A stretch of DNA of 27,242 bases from Prevotellaceae bacterium UBA6417 (GCA_002439755.1 DJPH01000006.1:1-27242), one strand, 5' to 3'; shown: positions 8,555-16,875, counted from the first letter of the stretch. Program-made: numbers and translations. The notes: a model not told the origin generated them from the letters alone.

Positions 8555-9361
8555 ATGAATTTATTTCAGAATGCTATAAAGTTCCTCTTTCCTTCGCGGA
8601 AAGAGGAACTTTATTTGCCTTTGAAAAGAATCCTGACTTTTTCGCCCCACAATATAGAGCTTTACAAGCAAGCCTTGTTGCATAGGAGCATGTTGAAGAA
8701 AGACGACTATGGGCATGTGATAAACAACGAGCGTTTAGAGTTTTTGGGGGACGCAATAATAGAAGCCGTTGTCAGCAACTATCTCTTCAGAAAATATGGA
8801 AACGAGCAGGAAGGTTTTCTCACCACCATGCGAAGCAAGATGGTGCGTCGCAGCACATTGGGACAGATTTCAAAGAAAATAGGCCTTGATCAGTTAGTGA
8901 AACGCTGCATTTCGGTAGAATCGCACAACTGTTACATAGGAGGCAATGCATTTGAAGCTTTGGTCGGTGCAGCCTATTTGGATCGTGGCTATGGCTGTTG
9001 CCAGCGTTTTTTTGTCAGTCTTATTGAGCGCGGCTATTTAGATACGAACAGATTGGAACGAAACGAACAGAATTTTAAAAGCCGTTTGCTAGAGTGGGGA
9101 CAAAAATATCATTTGAATGTTGAATTCAAAACCGAAATTCTTGGTGAACCTTCAACCGAGAAACTGCCGCCGTTTGTAGCAAGAGTCATAGTAGAAGATC
9201 ATGTAATGGGAAAAGGGCGTGGTTTTTCCAAAAAAGAAAGTCACCAACAAGCTGCAAAGCGTGTTTTGCAGCGTCTGCGCGAAAATAGCCGTGTAGGTGC
9301 CCATATCATAGAGGATCGCTACATGCGGCATGTTGTAGAGGACATTTTTGTCGGCCGGTAA
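8555..9361 (+). CDS. rnc: Ribonuclease III
   Basis: A 268-residue double-strand-specific endoribonuclease for rRNA and mRNA processing. The signature NNERLEFLGDAIIEAVVS is at residues 57-74, supplying Glu62 and Asp66 of the metal site. NAFEALVGA at 131-139 supplies Glu134; the position that is Asp114 in the E. coli enzyme is Asn131 here. A dsRNA-binding domain follows from about 173 to 243, including FKSRLLEWGQKY and SKKESHQQAAKRVLQRL. Its early codons form a long hairpin (8576-8614), described separately. It is the third gene of the acpP-fabF unit, and no gene follows on this strand for 230 bases. Confidence 0.97.
   Translation: MNLFQNAIKFLFPSRKEELYLPLKRILTFSPHNIELYKQALLHRSMLKKDDYGHVINNERLEFLGDAIIEAVVSNYLFRKYGNEQEGFLTTMRSKMVRRSTLGQISKKIGLDQLVKRCISVESHNCYIGGNAFEALVGAAYLDRGYGCCQRFFVSLIERGYLDTNRLERNEQNFKSRLLEWGQKYHLNVEFKTEILGEPSTEKLPPFVARVIVEDHVMGKGRGFSKKESHQQAAKRVLQRLRENSRVGAHIIEDRYMRHVVEDIFVGR
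8576..8614 (+). promoter_or_regulatory. Perfect 17-bp hairpin within the start of rnc
   Basis: Arms 8576-8592 and 8598-8614 are exact reverse complements around the 5-nt loop TTCGC. The hairpin spans codons 8 to 20 of rnc. RNase III genes in other bacteria are autoregulated by cleavage of hairpins in their own leader, so this could be a self-cleavage site. The structure is certain; the function is inferred. Confidence 0.6.
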
Positions 9362-9463
9362 CAGGAAGAAAGAAAGACTACAGGAGCGTGATGCCTTGTG
9401 CCGGAATAAAGACAGGCATCGAGCCCTTAAGAGAAAGAGCAAAATGGCTAAAATAATAGGCCT

Positions 9464-9513
9464 TTAGGACAATTTAGTTCGCATAATTTGGAGATAGATG
9501 AATTTTGTCCTAA
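9464..9513. promoter_or_regulatory. Inverted repeat upstream of the DUF1080 operon, possible operator
   Basis: TTAGGACAA at 9464-9472 and its exact reverse complement TTGTCCTAA at 9505-9513 are separated by 32 bases, 81 bases ahead of the first DUF1080 gene. The right arm overlaps GAATTTTG, one mismatch from the -7 consensus. No clear -33 element was found. A regulator site is possible but unproven. The rest of 9362-9594 holds a short weak hairpin (9390-9396 with 9414-9420) and no gene. Confidence 0.35.
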
Positions 9514-9594
9514 TTTAGCGGCTGATTTTAGACACACTGCAGCTGAAGAAAGTTTTTCGCGGCTTGAAGACTCAACTCATAACAATATATTAAA

Positions 9595-10641
9595 ATGATT
9601 ACTGGTAAATCCTCAATGGTTTTAGATTGGAAGAACAGACTTTTGGTCTTTCTGTCCGTAGTATTAGTGGCGAGTGGGAACTTGTGCCTTCGCGCTCAGA
9701 AAATTGATCAGTACAAGACTCCCGAAGGTCGGTTGATACAGCTGCGTAATCAACTGGAAAAAGCTCAAAATGTCGGGACCCAGAAAAAAATATTGCAGGA
9801 AATCGGTCAAACAGGAACATTTATCGGAATGACCACTGCTGCCAAATTTTTAAATGTAAAAGGTCTGGAAAAAACAGCAGCACAAGCTGTAGCTGATATA
9901 GCCCTTAAACATAAAGAATATGACGGTATAAATACGCGCCAATGGCTTGTTCAATCAATGGAGATTCTCGGCGGAAGTAGCCGGAAGGCAATTGAGGAGT
10001 ATCTGCAAGGAACATCAAAGGACGAAGCCGGCTTTGTTTCTATCTTCAATGGAAAAGATTTAAGTGGTTGGAAAGGCTTGGTGGAGAATCCTATCAAGCG
10101 TGCAAGCATGACATCGGATGAACTGGCTAAAGCTCAAGTGAAAGCAGATGAAACAATGCGCAAGGACTGGAAAGTGGAAAACGGCCTATTGGCTTATGTG
10201 GGAAGTGGATTTGACAATATATGCACCGTAAGACCCTATGCGGATTTTGAAATGTATGTAGATTGGAAGCTCGACCCAAATGGCAAAGAACCTGATGCCG
10301 GCATCTATCTAAGAGGTACACCTCAAGTACAAATCTGGGATATTGCGCGTGTCAATGTAGGTGCACAGGTAGGCTCAGGCGGATTATACAACAATCAAAA
10401 GCATGAAAGCAAACCATTGCAAGTCGCAGACAATAAGTTGGGAGAATGGAATAGTTTCTATATAAAAATGGTTGGCGACAAGGTAACTGTAAAGCTTAAT
10501 GGTGTTACTGTGGTCGATAACGTGGTACTTGAAAACTATTGGAATCGGAACCTGCCAATATTCCCTGTTGAACAGTTGGAGTTGCAGGCACATGGTAGCC
10601 TTACATACTTTAGAGACATCTATGTGAAAGACTTGAAGTAG
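9595..10641 (+). CDS. Secreted DUF1080 (3-keto-disaccharide hydrolase family) protein
   Basis: A 348-residue exported protein. An N-terminal hydrophobic segment (LLVFLSVVLVASGNLCLRAQ) is a signal peptide; Met8 is an alternative start. Residues about 40-140 are alpha-helical and HEAT-like (KKILQEIGQTGTFIGMTTAA). Residues about 145-348 form the DUF1080 concanavalin-like domain, opening with FVSIFNGKDLSGWKG and containing WKVENGLLAYVG, DAGIYLRGTPQVQIWD and GEWNSFYIKMVGDKVTVKLNG. Family members cleave glycosides that carry a 3-keto group made by a partner oxidoreductase. Such a partner is encoded 42 bases downstream, so an oxidise-then-cleave role in the periplasm is likely. Natural substrates cannot be read from the sequence. 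Confidence 0.88.
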   Translation: MITGKSSMVLDWKNRLLVFLSVVLVASGNLCLRAQKIDQYKTPEGRLIQLRNQLEKAQNVGTQKKILQEIGQTGTFIGMTTAAKFLNVKGLEKTAAQAVADIALKHKEYDGINTRQWLVQSMEILGGSSRKAIEEYLQGTSKDEAGFVSIFNGKDLSGWKGLVENPIKRASMTSDELAKAQVKADETMRKDWKVENGLLAYVGSGFDNICTVRPYADFEMYVDWKLDPNGKEPDAGIYLRGTPQVQIWDIARVNVGAQVGSGGLYNNQKHESKPLQVADNKLGEWNSFYIKMVGDKVTVKLNGVTVVDNVVLENYWNRNLPIFPVEQLELQAHGSLTYFRDIYVKDLK

Positions 10642-10683
10642 GAGAGATAAATTGGTTAAAGCACAAATTATATTCACCCAAAT

Positions 10684-11970
10684 ATGAAGACGAATAGAAG
10701 GACGTTCTTAAAAACGTTGGGCGCAGCAGGAATATTTTCAATAGTTCCGCGCCACGTGTTAGGAGGAAACGGTTATGTTCCCCCTAGTGACCAACTGACA
10801 AAGGGTATCATTGGTGTTGGTGGAATAGGAAAATCTTCTTACCATTTCACCAGTGATAAAGCCTGCAAGTTGGTTGCGGTTTGCGATGTAGACAAACGGC
10901 ATTTGAAACAAGCCGTGGACATGGCAAAACAAAGGTTTAACGAAGACGTAAAAACCTATCACGATTTTCGGGATTTGATCAAAGACCCGAATGTCGATGT
11001 TGTCCATATAGCAACGCCACCTCATTGGCATGCCTTGATGGCCGTTGAAGCAGCTAAGGCAGGAAAAGATATTTGGTGCGAAAAACCAATGACGAGAACC
11101 ATCGGTGAAGGAAAGCGTGTAATTGAAGCTGTACAGCGTTACAATCGTATATTCCGTTTGAACACGTGGTTCCGTTTCAAAGACACATTCTACGGCTTAG
11201 GCACTACCGTGCAACCTTTAAAGAAACTTGTGGATAGTGGCATGTTGGGCTGGCCCCTTAAGGTAACTGTGTCCGGAACAACCGGCTTTACATGGAAATT
11301 CTTTTGGGTAGGAAAAGAAAATCTTGTTCCAGAACCCGTGCCACAAGAGCTGGATTATGATATGTGGCTGGGTCCGGCACCTTATAAACCATACAACGTG
11401 CACCGTGTTCACCAAACATTCCGTGGTTATTGGGATTATGATGGCGGTGGTCTGACTGACATGGGGCAGCATTACCTTGATCCCATCCAATATTTGCTGA
11501 ACAAAGATAATGACTTCCCTGTTAAAGTGGAAGTTGAAGCTCCTCAGCAGCATCCAGATGCAGTAGGTATTTGGAGAAGAATTGTCTATACGTATGAAGA
11601 TGGCTGCCAAATTGTATTGGAAGGTGAAGGCTATGAAAGCAAAGGGCATACTCCATATATTGAAGGCCCGAAAGGAAAAGTATATAAGGGATTTGAATGT
11701 ACTATACCGGATGTCATGAACAAACTTGCAGAGTTCCCGGATCCGGAACCTCAGAGAACAGACTTTATTGAGTGCATCCGTACTCGTCAGAAATTCGCTC
11801 TTAATGAGGTGAACGGTCATCACAGTTGTACATTGGTTAATCTCGGTGCCATAGCTCTTCGCTTGGGGCGTCAAGTTTTGAATTTCAATCCTAAGACACA
11901 AACGTTTATTGGCGATGATGCGGCCAATGCTCTGATAAATCAACCTATGCGTGGGCCTTGGCAGATTTAA
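10684..11970 (+). CDS. Exported Gfo/Idh/MocA oxidoreductase (probable sugar 3-dehydrogenase)
   Basis: A 428-residue NAD(P)-dependent oxidoreductase with a twin-arginine-like leader (NRRTFLKTLGAAG, Arg5-Arg6), so it probably folds with its cofactor before export. The Rossmann motif is GVGGIG at 44-49. EKP at 133-135 is the family's cofactor and catalytic loop, and GGGLTDMGQH at 254-263 carries the expected Asp and His of the active site. It lies between two DUF1080 genes in the same orientation. By analogy with 3-keto-glycoside pathways of Bacteroides, it may oxidise the C3 hydroxyl of sugars to give the substrate for the DUF1080 enzymes. Family assignment is firm; substrate and direction are inferred. 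Confidence 0.9.
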   Translation: MKTNRRTFLKTLGAAGIFSIVPRHVLGGNGYVPPSDQLTKGIIGVGGIGKSSYHFTSDKACKLVAVCDVDKRHLKQAVDMAKQRFNEDVKTYHDFRDLIKDPNVDVVHIATPPHWHALMAVEAAKAGKDIWCEKPMTRTIGEGKRVIEAVQRYNRIFRLNTWFRFKDTFYGLGTTVQPLKKLVDSGMLGWPLKVTVSGTTGFTWKFFWVGKENLVPEPVPQELDYDMWLGPAPYKPYNVHRVHQTFRGYWDYDGGGLTDMGQHYLDPIQYLLNKDNDFPVKVEVEAPQQHPDAVGIWRRIVYTYEDGCQIVLEGEGYESKGHTPYIEGPKGKVYKGFECTIPDVMNKLAEFPDPEPQRTDFIECIRTRQKFALNEVNGHHSCTLVNLGAIALRLGRQVLNFNPKTQTFIGDDAANALINQPMRGPWQI

Positions 11971-11998
11971 TGTTTTACCAATTAATCATGATACAAAA

Positions 11999-14900
11999 AT
12001 GAAAAGAGGAAAATACTCCATACTACTGCTGGTCTTCTTATTGTGTTTTGGCGTGACTGCATACGCACAAACAGATAGTCGCCAACGTACACCTGAAACC
12101 GTTATTACTGATGGCTTGGCTCAATTGCCGGCCCAGACCTCCAAGGCTTATAATGAGGTAATAGGAGAGATGGCTGCAACAGGCCAAACGGGTATTCAAA
12201 TGCTTGCGGGGATGTTGAAACCGGCTGACAAAGCAAAAAATGCAACATTTGAATATGCGATTAATGGTATTGTCAATTATGTATCTGCAGCCGGCAAAGA
12301 GAGCATGCGTGATGGTATCCGCAAAGGCCTTATTACCGGGTTGGATAAATGCACGGACAATGCCAATAAAGCGTTCTTGATGACTCAGCTTCAGAAACTT
12401 TCGACAGTCGCAGAAGTTCCTGTTTTTGAAAAATATCTGAGCGATTCTTATTTGCAGGATTATGCCGTGCGTGCGCTTGCATCAACACCGAATATCGACA
12501 ATGAAATTACGAGCTTGATTAAAAGCGGAAAAGCACCTAAAAGTTCGTTAGCTTATTTGGCATATTTCAAAAAGTTGAAGGGCGTTGAGCCGATACTTTT
12601 GGAGTGGGCAAAAAGTGGTGACGACAAGACTTTGTCTGCTGTTTACAATGCTTTGACGGTATGTGGTTCAACGGCATCGATAAAGACCTTGCAGTCTGCT
12701 GCAAAAGCAGAAGGATATAAATTAGAGCCTACCAGCGCAACGGATGCATATCTGCAATTGCTGGATAATTTGTATGATAATCAGACAGTGTCGAAGGCTG
12801 CGAAAGAACTTCTGAAAAATGATAAGCAAGCCATTCGCTGTGCTGGTTTGAAACTGTTGCTCAAATCTGATCGTAAGAATGTTGCTAAAAATATTCTGAA
12901 AGCATTGAAGGATAATAATATCCAATATCGGAATACAGCACTGTCTTATGCCAAACAATATGCCGGTAATGGTATTTTCAATACAGTAGCTTCAAAATTC
13001 AAATCATTCCAAGCTGGTACGCAAACTGATATCGTACGTTGGTTGGGTAATAATCATGTTGCCGATCAAACCGATTTGGTTGTGAATGCAATGAATTCTG
13101 AAAATGAAGAATTGGCAATTGCTGCAATTCAGGCTGCTTCAAAGATTGGAGGAGGAAAATCCCTCACAGGTTTAGTCGGCATGCTTGCTAAAGGTGGAAA
13201 GAAGACGGAAGCCGCTGTCAAAGCGTTCTTATCGTTCAATGGAAATATCTCCAATGGCGTATTGTCCGCATTGAATTCAACAGACGCAAATGTGCAGACT
13301 GCTGCACTTAAGTTAGCTTCTGCGCGTCGTATATACAGTGCATATGGTAAGGTGATTGAACTTACCAAATCTTCGGATGCTACAATTAAGAATGCTGCGT
13401 ATGACGCTCTTAAGGGTGTTGTTAAATCAAATAATTTTGGTGACCTCTGTAACATGTTGGAAAATTCAACGGGTGACGCGACTGCAAAATTGCAAGCAGC
13501 AGCCAAGAGTGCTATTCAAGATCAAGCTGCCGACCAACAGTATAATTTGGTCGCTGCTCGTTTGACCAATAAATCAAAAGCTGCCTTATATTATCCACTT
13601 TTAGCTCAAGCCGGAAATTCTCAGTCAATTGCTAAATTGCAGCAAGAATATGCAGACGGCAGTTCAAAGGATGCCGCTTTTAATGCATTGCTCCAAGTAA
13701 ACAATTCAGAGATGATAGATGTGTTATATAAATTGGCCAAAGAAAATCCGTCTTCCAAAGATGCCATACTTACACGCTATTTGACTTTGGTGAAAAATGC
13801 CGGAAAATCAGAAGTGGAAGCATATCTGCTTTATAGCCGGGCATTGGATTTAGGCCCTTCAGCAAAGGTGCAAAATTCTTTTGTAACAGCATTGGGCAGC
13901 AGTAGGATTATTCCGTCATTGATGCTTGCCGCAAAATATTTGAATAACCAGGCTACGAGCGTGGCTGCTGCTTCTTCGATTCGTGAAATCGTGTCGAAAG
14001 TTGCCGGTTTGCAGAAAGGGACAGAAGTAAAGGCTATTATTGAAAAGGCAAAGGCCGTTTTCCAGGCCGAAAAAGATAAAGGAGATGCCGATGCCGGTTA
14101 TGCAGTAGACGATTTAGCTGGTATACTTGCCAAAATAGATGCAACAGGAGGTTTCAAGATTGCATTGGATAAATCCGACAATGGCTTTAAGAAGGATGGG
14201 CCGTATGAAAACTTTGAGATGTTCTTTGAGTGGGATGCAACAGGTTCTCCTGTATTGAGTTTGCGCTCAATGCCAATTGTCAAGCTTCAGAAATCAGGAA
14301 TCTCATATGTTTATGGCGATAAGAAAGTTGCAGCTAAAGATGGTTGGAATCTTATTTATGTTAAGATGCTCAATGATCGCCTTTTTGTAGAAGTGAACGG
14401 CCAAACTGTGGCTCAAAATGCCATTGTAAAGAATGTGCCTGAAACGAAAGCTGCATTCGTAAATGGTGCTATTCAGCTTGCAGCGGGAAACAAGGGCGAA
14501 AATGTATATGTCCGCAACTTCTACCTGAATGAACTTCCTGCTACACCTGTTTTCAAACTTTCTCCCGAAGAGGCAAAGCAGGGCTTTGAAGTCCTTTTTG
14601 ACGGACGTTCGTTGGATAAATGGCATGGCAACACAGCCGCTTATGTTCCTGTGGATGGGAATATCTATGTAACAGCTCGCTATGGTGGAAATGGTAATTT
14701 GTATACAAAGAAAAACTATAGTGACTTTATATTCCGTTTTGAATTCTACTTCGATGTTCCTGCCGTAAATAATGGTATCGGAATCCGTACTGGTAAAGAT
14801 GTGACTGGTGTTGATGCTGCTTATCAAGGTATGGAAATCCAGGTTCTTGACCATGACGATCCTGTATACCAGGGCTATCCATTTGGATATACGGGCCTTC

Positions 14901-15268
14901 GTCCTTATCAGAACCATGGTGCTGTTTACGGTGTAATAACCCCTGAGCATATTGATTTCGGGCCGATCAAGCAATGGCATACAGAAGAAATCAAAGCTAT
15001 TGGTGACCGTATCACCGTAACCGTAGATGGAAAGGTTATTCTTGACGGTAATATACGCGAAGCATGTCAAGGCCATAATGTTGCTCCAGATGGTGGAACA
15101 AAGAATCCTTATACGCTTGACCATAAGAATCACCCCGGTCTTTTTAATAAAGAAGGTTATATCAGTTTCTGTGGTCATGGTGCCGGTGTTAAGTTCCGCA
15201 ATGTCCGTGTTCTTGATTTGAGTAAAAAGGCTGCCAAAGCTAAAAAGTCAGCCAAGACCAAGAAATAA
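11999..15268 (+). CDS. Large secreted HEAT-like repeat and DUF1080 domain protein
   Basis: A 1089-residue protein. The start at 11999 (MKRGKYSILLLVFLLCFGVTAYAQ) gives a clear signal peptide; the in-frame ATG at 11951 lies inside the preceding gene and is rejected. Residues about 30-700 are a long run of alpha-helical HEAT-like repeats (NEELAIAAIQAASKIGGGKS, ANVQTAALKLASARRI). Residues about 717-850 look like a degenerate first concanavalin/DUF1080-like domain. Residues about 856-1075 are a fuller DUF1080 domain (GFEVLFDGRSLDKWHG, NNGIGIRTGKD, GMEIQVLDHDDP). The tail AAKAKKSAKTKK is strongly basic. It sits 28 bases after the exported oxidoreductase and 3 bases before the second one, so it belongs to the same pathway. 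The repeats may form a scaffold or glycan-binding arm; that role is a guess. Confidence 0.88.
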   Translation: MKRGKYSILLLVFLLCFGVTAYAQTDSRQRTPETVITDGLAQLPAQTSKAYNEVIGEMAATGQTGIQMLAGMLKPADKAKNATFEYAINGIVNYVSAAGKESMRDGIRKGLITGLDKCTDNANKAFLMTQLQKLSTVAEVPVFEKYLSDSYLQDYAVRALASTPNIDNEITSLIKSGKAPKSSLAYLAYFKKLKGVEPILLEWAKSGDDKTLSAVYNALTVCGSTASIKTLQSAAKAEGYKLEPTSATDAYLQLLDNLYDNQTVSKAAKELLKNDKQAIRCAGLKLLLKSDRKNVAKNILKALKDNNIQYRNTALSYAKQYAGNGIFNTVASKFKSFQAGTQTDIVRWLGNNHVADQTDLVVNAMNSENEELAIAAIQAASKIGGGKSLTGLVGMLAKGGKKTEAAVKAFLSFNGNISNGVLSALNSTDANVQTAALKLASARRIYSAYGKVIELTKSSDATIKNAAYDALKGVVKSNNFGDLCNMLENSTGDATAKLQAAAKSAIQDQAADQQYNLVAARLTNKSKAALYYPLLAQAGNSQSIAKLQQEYADGSSKDAAFNALLQVNNSEMIDVLYKLAKENPSSKDAILTRYLTLVKNAGKSEVEAYLLYSRALDLGPSAKVQNSFVTALGSSRIIPSLMLAAKYLNNQATSVAAASSIREIVSKVAGLQKGTEVKAIIEKAKAVFQAEKDKGDADAGYAVDDLAGILAKIDATGGFKIALDKSDNGFKKDGPYENFEMFFEWDATGSPVLSLRSMPIVKLQKSGISYVYGDKKVAAKDGWNLIYVKMLNDRLFVEVNGQTVAQNAIVKNVPETKAAFVNGAIQLAAGNKGENVYVRNFYLNELPATPVFKLSPEEAKQGFEVLFDGRSLDKWHGNTAAYVPVDGNIYVTARYGGNGNLYTKKNYSDFIFRFEFYFDVPAVNNGIGIRTGKDVTGVDAAYQGMEIQVLDHDDPVYQGYPFGYTGLRPYQNHGAVYGVITPEHIDFGPIKQWHTEEIKAIGDRITVTVDGKVILDGNIREACQGHNVAPDGGTKNPYTLDHKNHPGLFNKEGYISFCGHGAGVKFRNVRVLDLSKKAAKAKKSAKTKK

Positions 15269-15271
15269 TAG

Positions 15272-16522
15272 ATGATTGTAAAGAAAGAAAGCATATCAAA
15301 GCCGACTTCGATAGTTGCTATCGGAGTCGGCAATCGTATGCGTACCTATATGCACTACGTGCTGGAGCATCCTGAAGAGGTCGAGTTAAAAGCTGTCGTG
15401 GAACCTGACCCTATACGGCGTAATGCCATGGGAGATTTGTTCCACATTCCACAAGAAAACCGCTTCAACAATTATGACGACTTTTTCAAGAACCCAGTTC
15501 CTGCTGATGCTATTATTATTTGCACACCTGAATGCGAGCACTATCGTCCCAGTATGATGGCTCTTGCGCTGGGCTATCATTTATTACTTGAGAAACCCAT
15601 TGCGCAAACTTATAAACAGTGTGTCGATATAGCTGAGGCGGCAAAGAAGGCCGGACGTATAGTCAGCATCTGCCACGTATTGCGTTATCATCCATGCTTC
15701 TTAAAGATTAAAGAGCTAATCGATTCAGGCGATTTAGGCAAGATAATATCAATAAACCACACTGAAGGTGTGGGGTTGGATCGTGACACACACAGTTATG
15801 TGCGCGGTATCATGAACCGGGAGAAAGAAAACAATCCTATGATACTGGCCAAGTGCTGTCATGATGTAGATTTCTTATTGTGGATTTTAGGTCAAAAATG
15901 CCGCCGACTTACATCTTTTGGATCTCTTCGTTGGTTTCGCCCGGAAAATGCACCGGATAATTCGGCTGATCGTTGCGTCTATTGTTCCGTTGAAGGCAAG
16001 TGTCCTTATTCAGCTGTAGACCTTTACTGGCGCCGTCGTGAGTGGATTAAAAACTTTGATATTCCCAAGGGTAGTACCATAGAAGACGTTATCCAAAAAG
16101 AATTGCATGAGGGCATTTATGGGCGTTGCGTTTTTCATTGCGATAATGACGTGGTAGACAATCAAATTGTGGCAATGGAAATGGCTGACAACGCTCTTGT
16201 AACGTTATCTATGGATGTGTTTACGCAGCGTGATTTTCGTACTACGGATATTAAGATGACAGAAGGGGAAATTTTCTGTGATGAAAAAAAGGTAATTGTA
16301 ACTCATTTCAAAGACCATCATCAGGAAGTTTTCGATTTTTCAGACACCGTCAGCCAACATTATCATGCCGGTGCAGACCTGAAGATTGTGGAGGATTTCA
16401 TTCATGCAGTGCAGGGACGCTTGAAAGAGCTGCCAACATTGATAGAAGATTCTTTGGAAAGTCACCATATCTGTTTTGAAGCCGAACGAAGCCGTTTAAC
16501 CGGCCAGACTGTAACTTTCTGA
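15272..16522 (+). CDS. Cytoplasmic-type Gfo/Idh/MocA oxidoreductase with cysteine cluster
   Basis: A 416-residue oxidoreductase without a signal peptide. The nucleotide-binding start is IVAIGVGNRMRTY, EKP is at 107-109, and AKCCHDVDFL at 193-202 supplies the catalytic-region Lys and His. Residues 235-290 hold CVYCSVEGKCPYSA and later CVFHCDNDVVDNQ, five cysteines in two close groups that look like a structural metal site. Its gene starts three bases after the large DUF1080 protein gene, implying coupled translation. Being cytoplasmic, it may reduce a 3-keto sugar after uptake, or oxidise an imported one, complementing the exported homologue. Family is certain; reaction is inferred. Confidence 0.9.
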   Translation: MIVKKESISKPTSIVAIGVGNRMRTYMHYVLEHPEEVELKAVVEPDPIRRNAMGDLFHIPQENRFNNYDDFFKNPVPADAIIICTPECEHYRPSMMALALGYHLLLEKPIAQTYKQCVDIAEAAKKAGRIVSICHVLRYHPCFLKIKELIDSGDLGKIISINHTEGVGLDRDTHSYVRGIMNREKENNPMILAKCCHDVDFLLWILGQKCRRLTSFGSLRWFRPENAPDNSADRCVYCSVEGKCPYSAVDLYWRRREWIKNFDIPKGSTIEDVIQKELHEGIYGRCVFHCDNDVVDNQIVAMEMADNALVTLSMDVFTQRDFRTTDIKMTEGEIFCDEKKVIVTHFKDHHQEVFDFSDTVSQHYHAGADLKIVEDFIHAVQGRLKELPTLIEDSLESHHICFEAERSRLTGQTVTF

Positions 16523-16540
16523 AAGAAAAAACAAATATAG

Positions 16541-16585
16541 CAACGGCTATGCAATCGAAAAAGAATGCATAGCCGTTGTTTCTTT
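16541..16585. terminator. Bidirectional terminator
   Basis: The perfect 13-bp stem CAACGGCTATGCA (16541-16553) with TGCATAGCCGTTG (16566-16578) is followed by TTTCTTTG on the plus strand and by CTATATTTGTTTTTTC on the minus strand. It lies between the convergent ends of the DUF1080 operon (16522) and the small HicB-like gene (16613) and can stop transcription from both sides. Confidence 0.88.
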
Positions 16586-16612
16586 GCTCTAAAATAACGT
16601 TGCCGGAAGTAA

Positions 16613-16792
16613 TCAGAATGTGTCAAAGCAACATTCCTCAAATAGAGGAGCATATGCTTCTTCTAAATCACCGATTGCCTCTTCCGGGCTAAGTCCTTGT
16701 GCGTTCGTTCCGTTTTTAGTGTCAATCGCGATGAAGCAACCGTCGTCTGTTGCTTCGATATCAATGTCTTCTTCGTCAATAAAATCAAACAT
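16613..16792 (-). CDS. Small HicB-like protein, no HicA partner seen
   Basis: A 59-residue acidic protein beginning MFDFIDEEDIDIEATDDG and ending EECCFDTF. The core, DDGCFIAIDTKNGTNAQG followed by LSPEEAIGDLEEAYAPLFEE, follows the partial RNase H-like fold of HicB antitoxins (a beta hairpin, then an S/T-x-EEA-x-x-x-L-x-E-A helix). It lacks a C-terminal DNA-binding domain and no HicA-type toxin frame lies beside it, so it is an orphan or a divergent single-domain member. A GAACTTTG element (minus strand, 16815-16822), one mismatch from the -7 consensus, may drive it. The shared bidirectional terminator is downstream. Coding is supported by the family-like pattern; function is unknown. Confidence 0.65.
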   Translation of the reverse strand: MFDFIDEEDIDIEATDDGCFIAIDTKNGTNAQGLSPEEAIGDLEEAYAPLFEECCFDTF

Positions 16793-16875
16793 GTTCAGCT
16801 ACTTTTTTCATCTGCAAAGTTCTAATGTTTCTGTTACAAATGTATTGCAACAGAATTACGTTCTTATGATACGGA

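Noticed and set aside
9390..9420. Terminator after rnc
   Set aside because: The 7-bp stem GATGCCT/AGGCATC has a 17-nt loop and no following T-run, so it is too weak to call.
14303..15178. 291-codon minus-strand open frame
   Set aside because: It lies wholly inside the DUF1080/HEAT protein gene on the opposite strand, has no recognisable domain, and mirrors its codon pattern. The 241-codon frame at 11218-11943, the 226-codon frame at 5099-5779 and the 246-codon frame at 18397-19137 are rejected for the same reason.
16793..16875. HicA toxin partner beside the HicB-like gene
   Set aside because: The 83-base gap is too short for HicA and neither strand encodes a suitable frame; the other side holds only the terminator.
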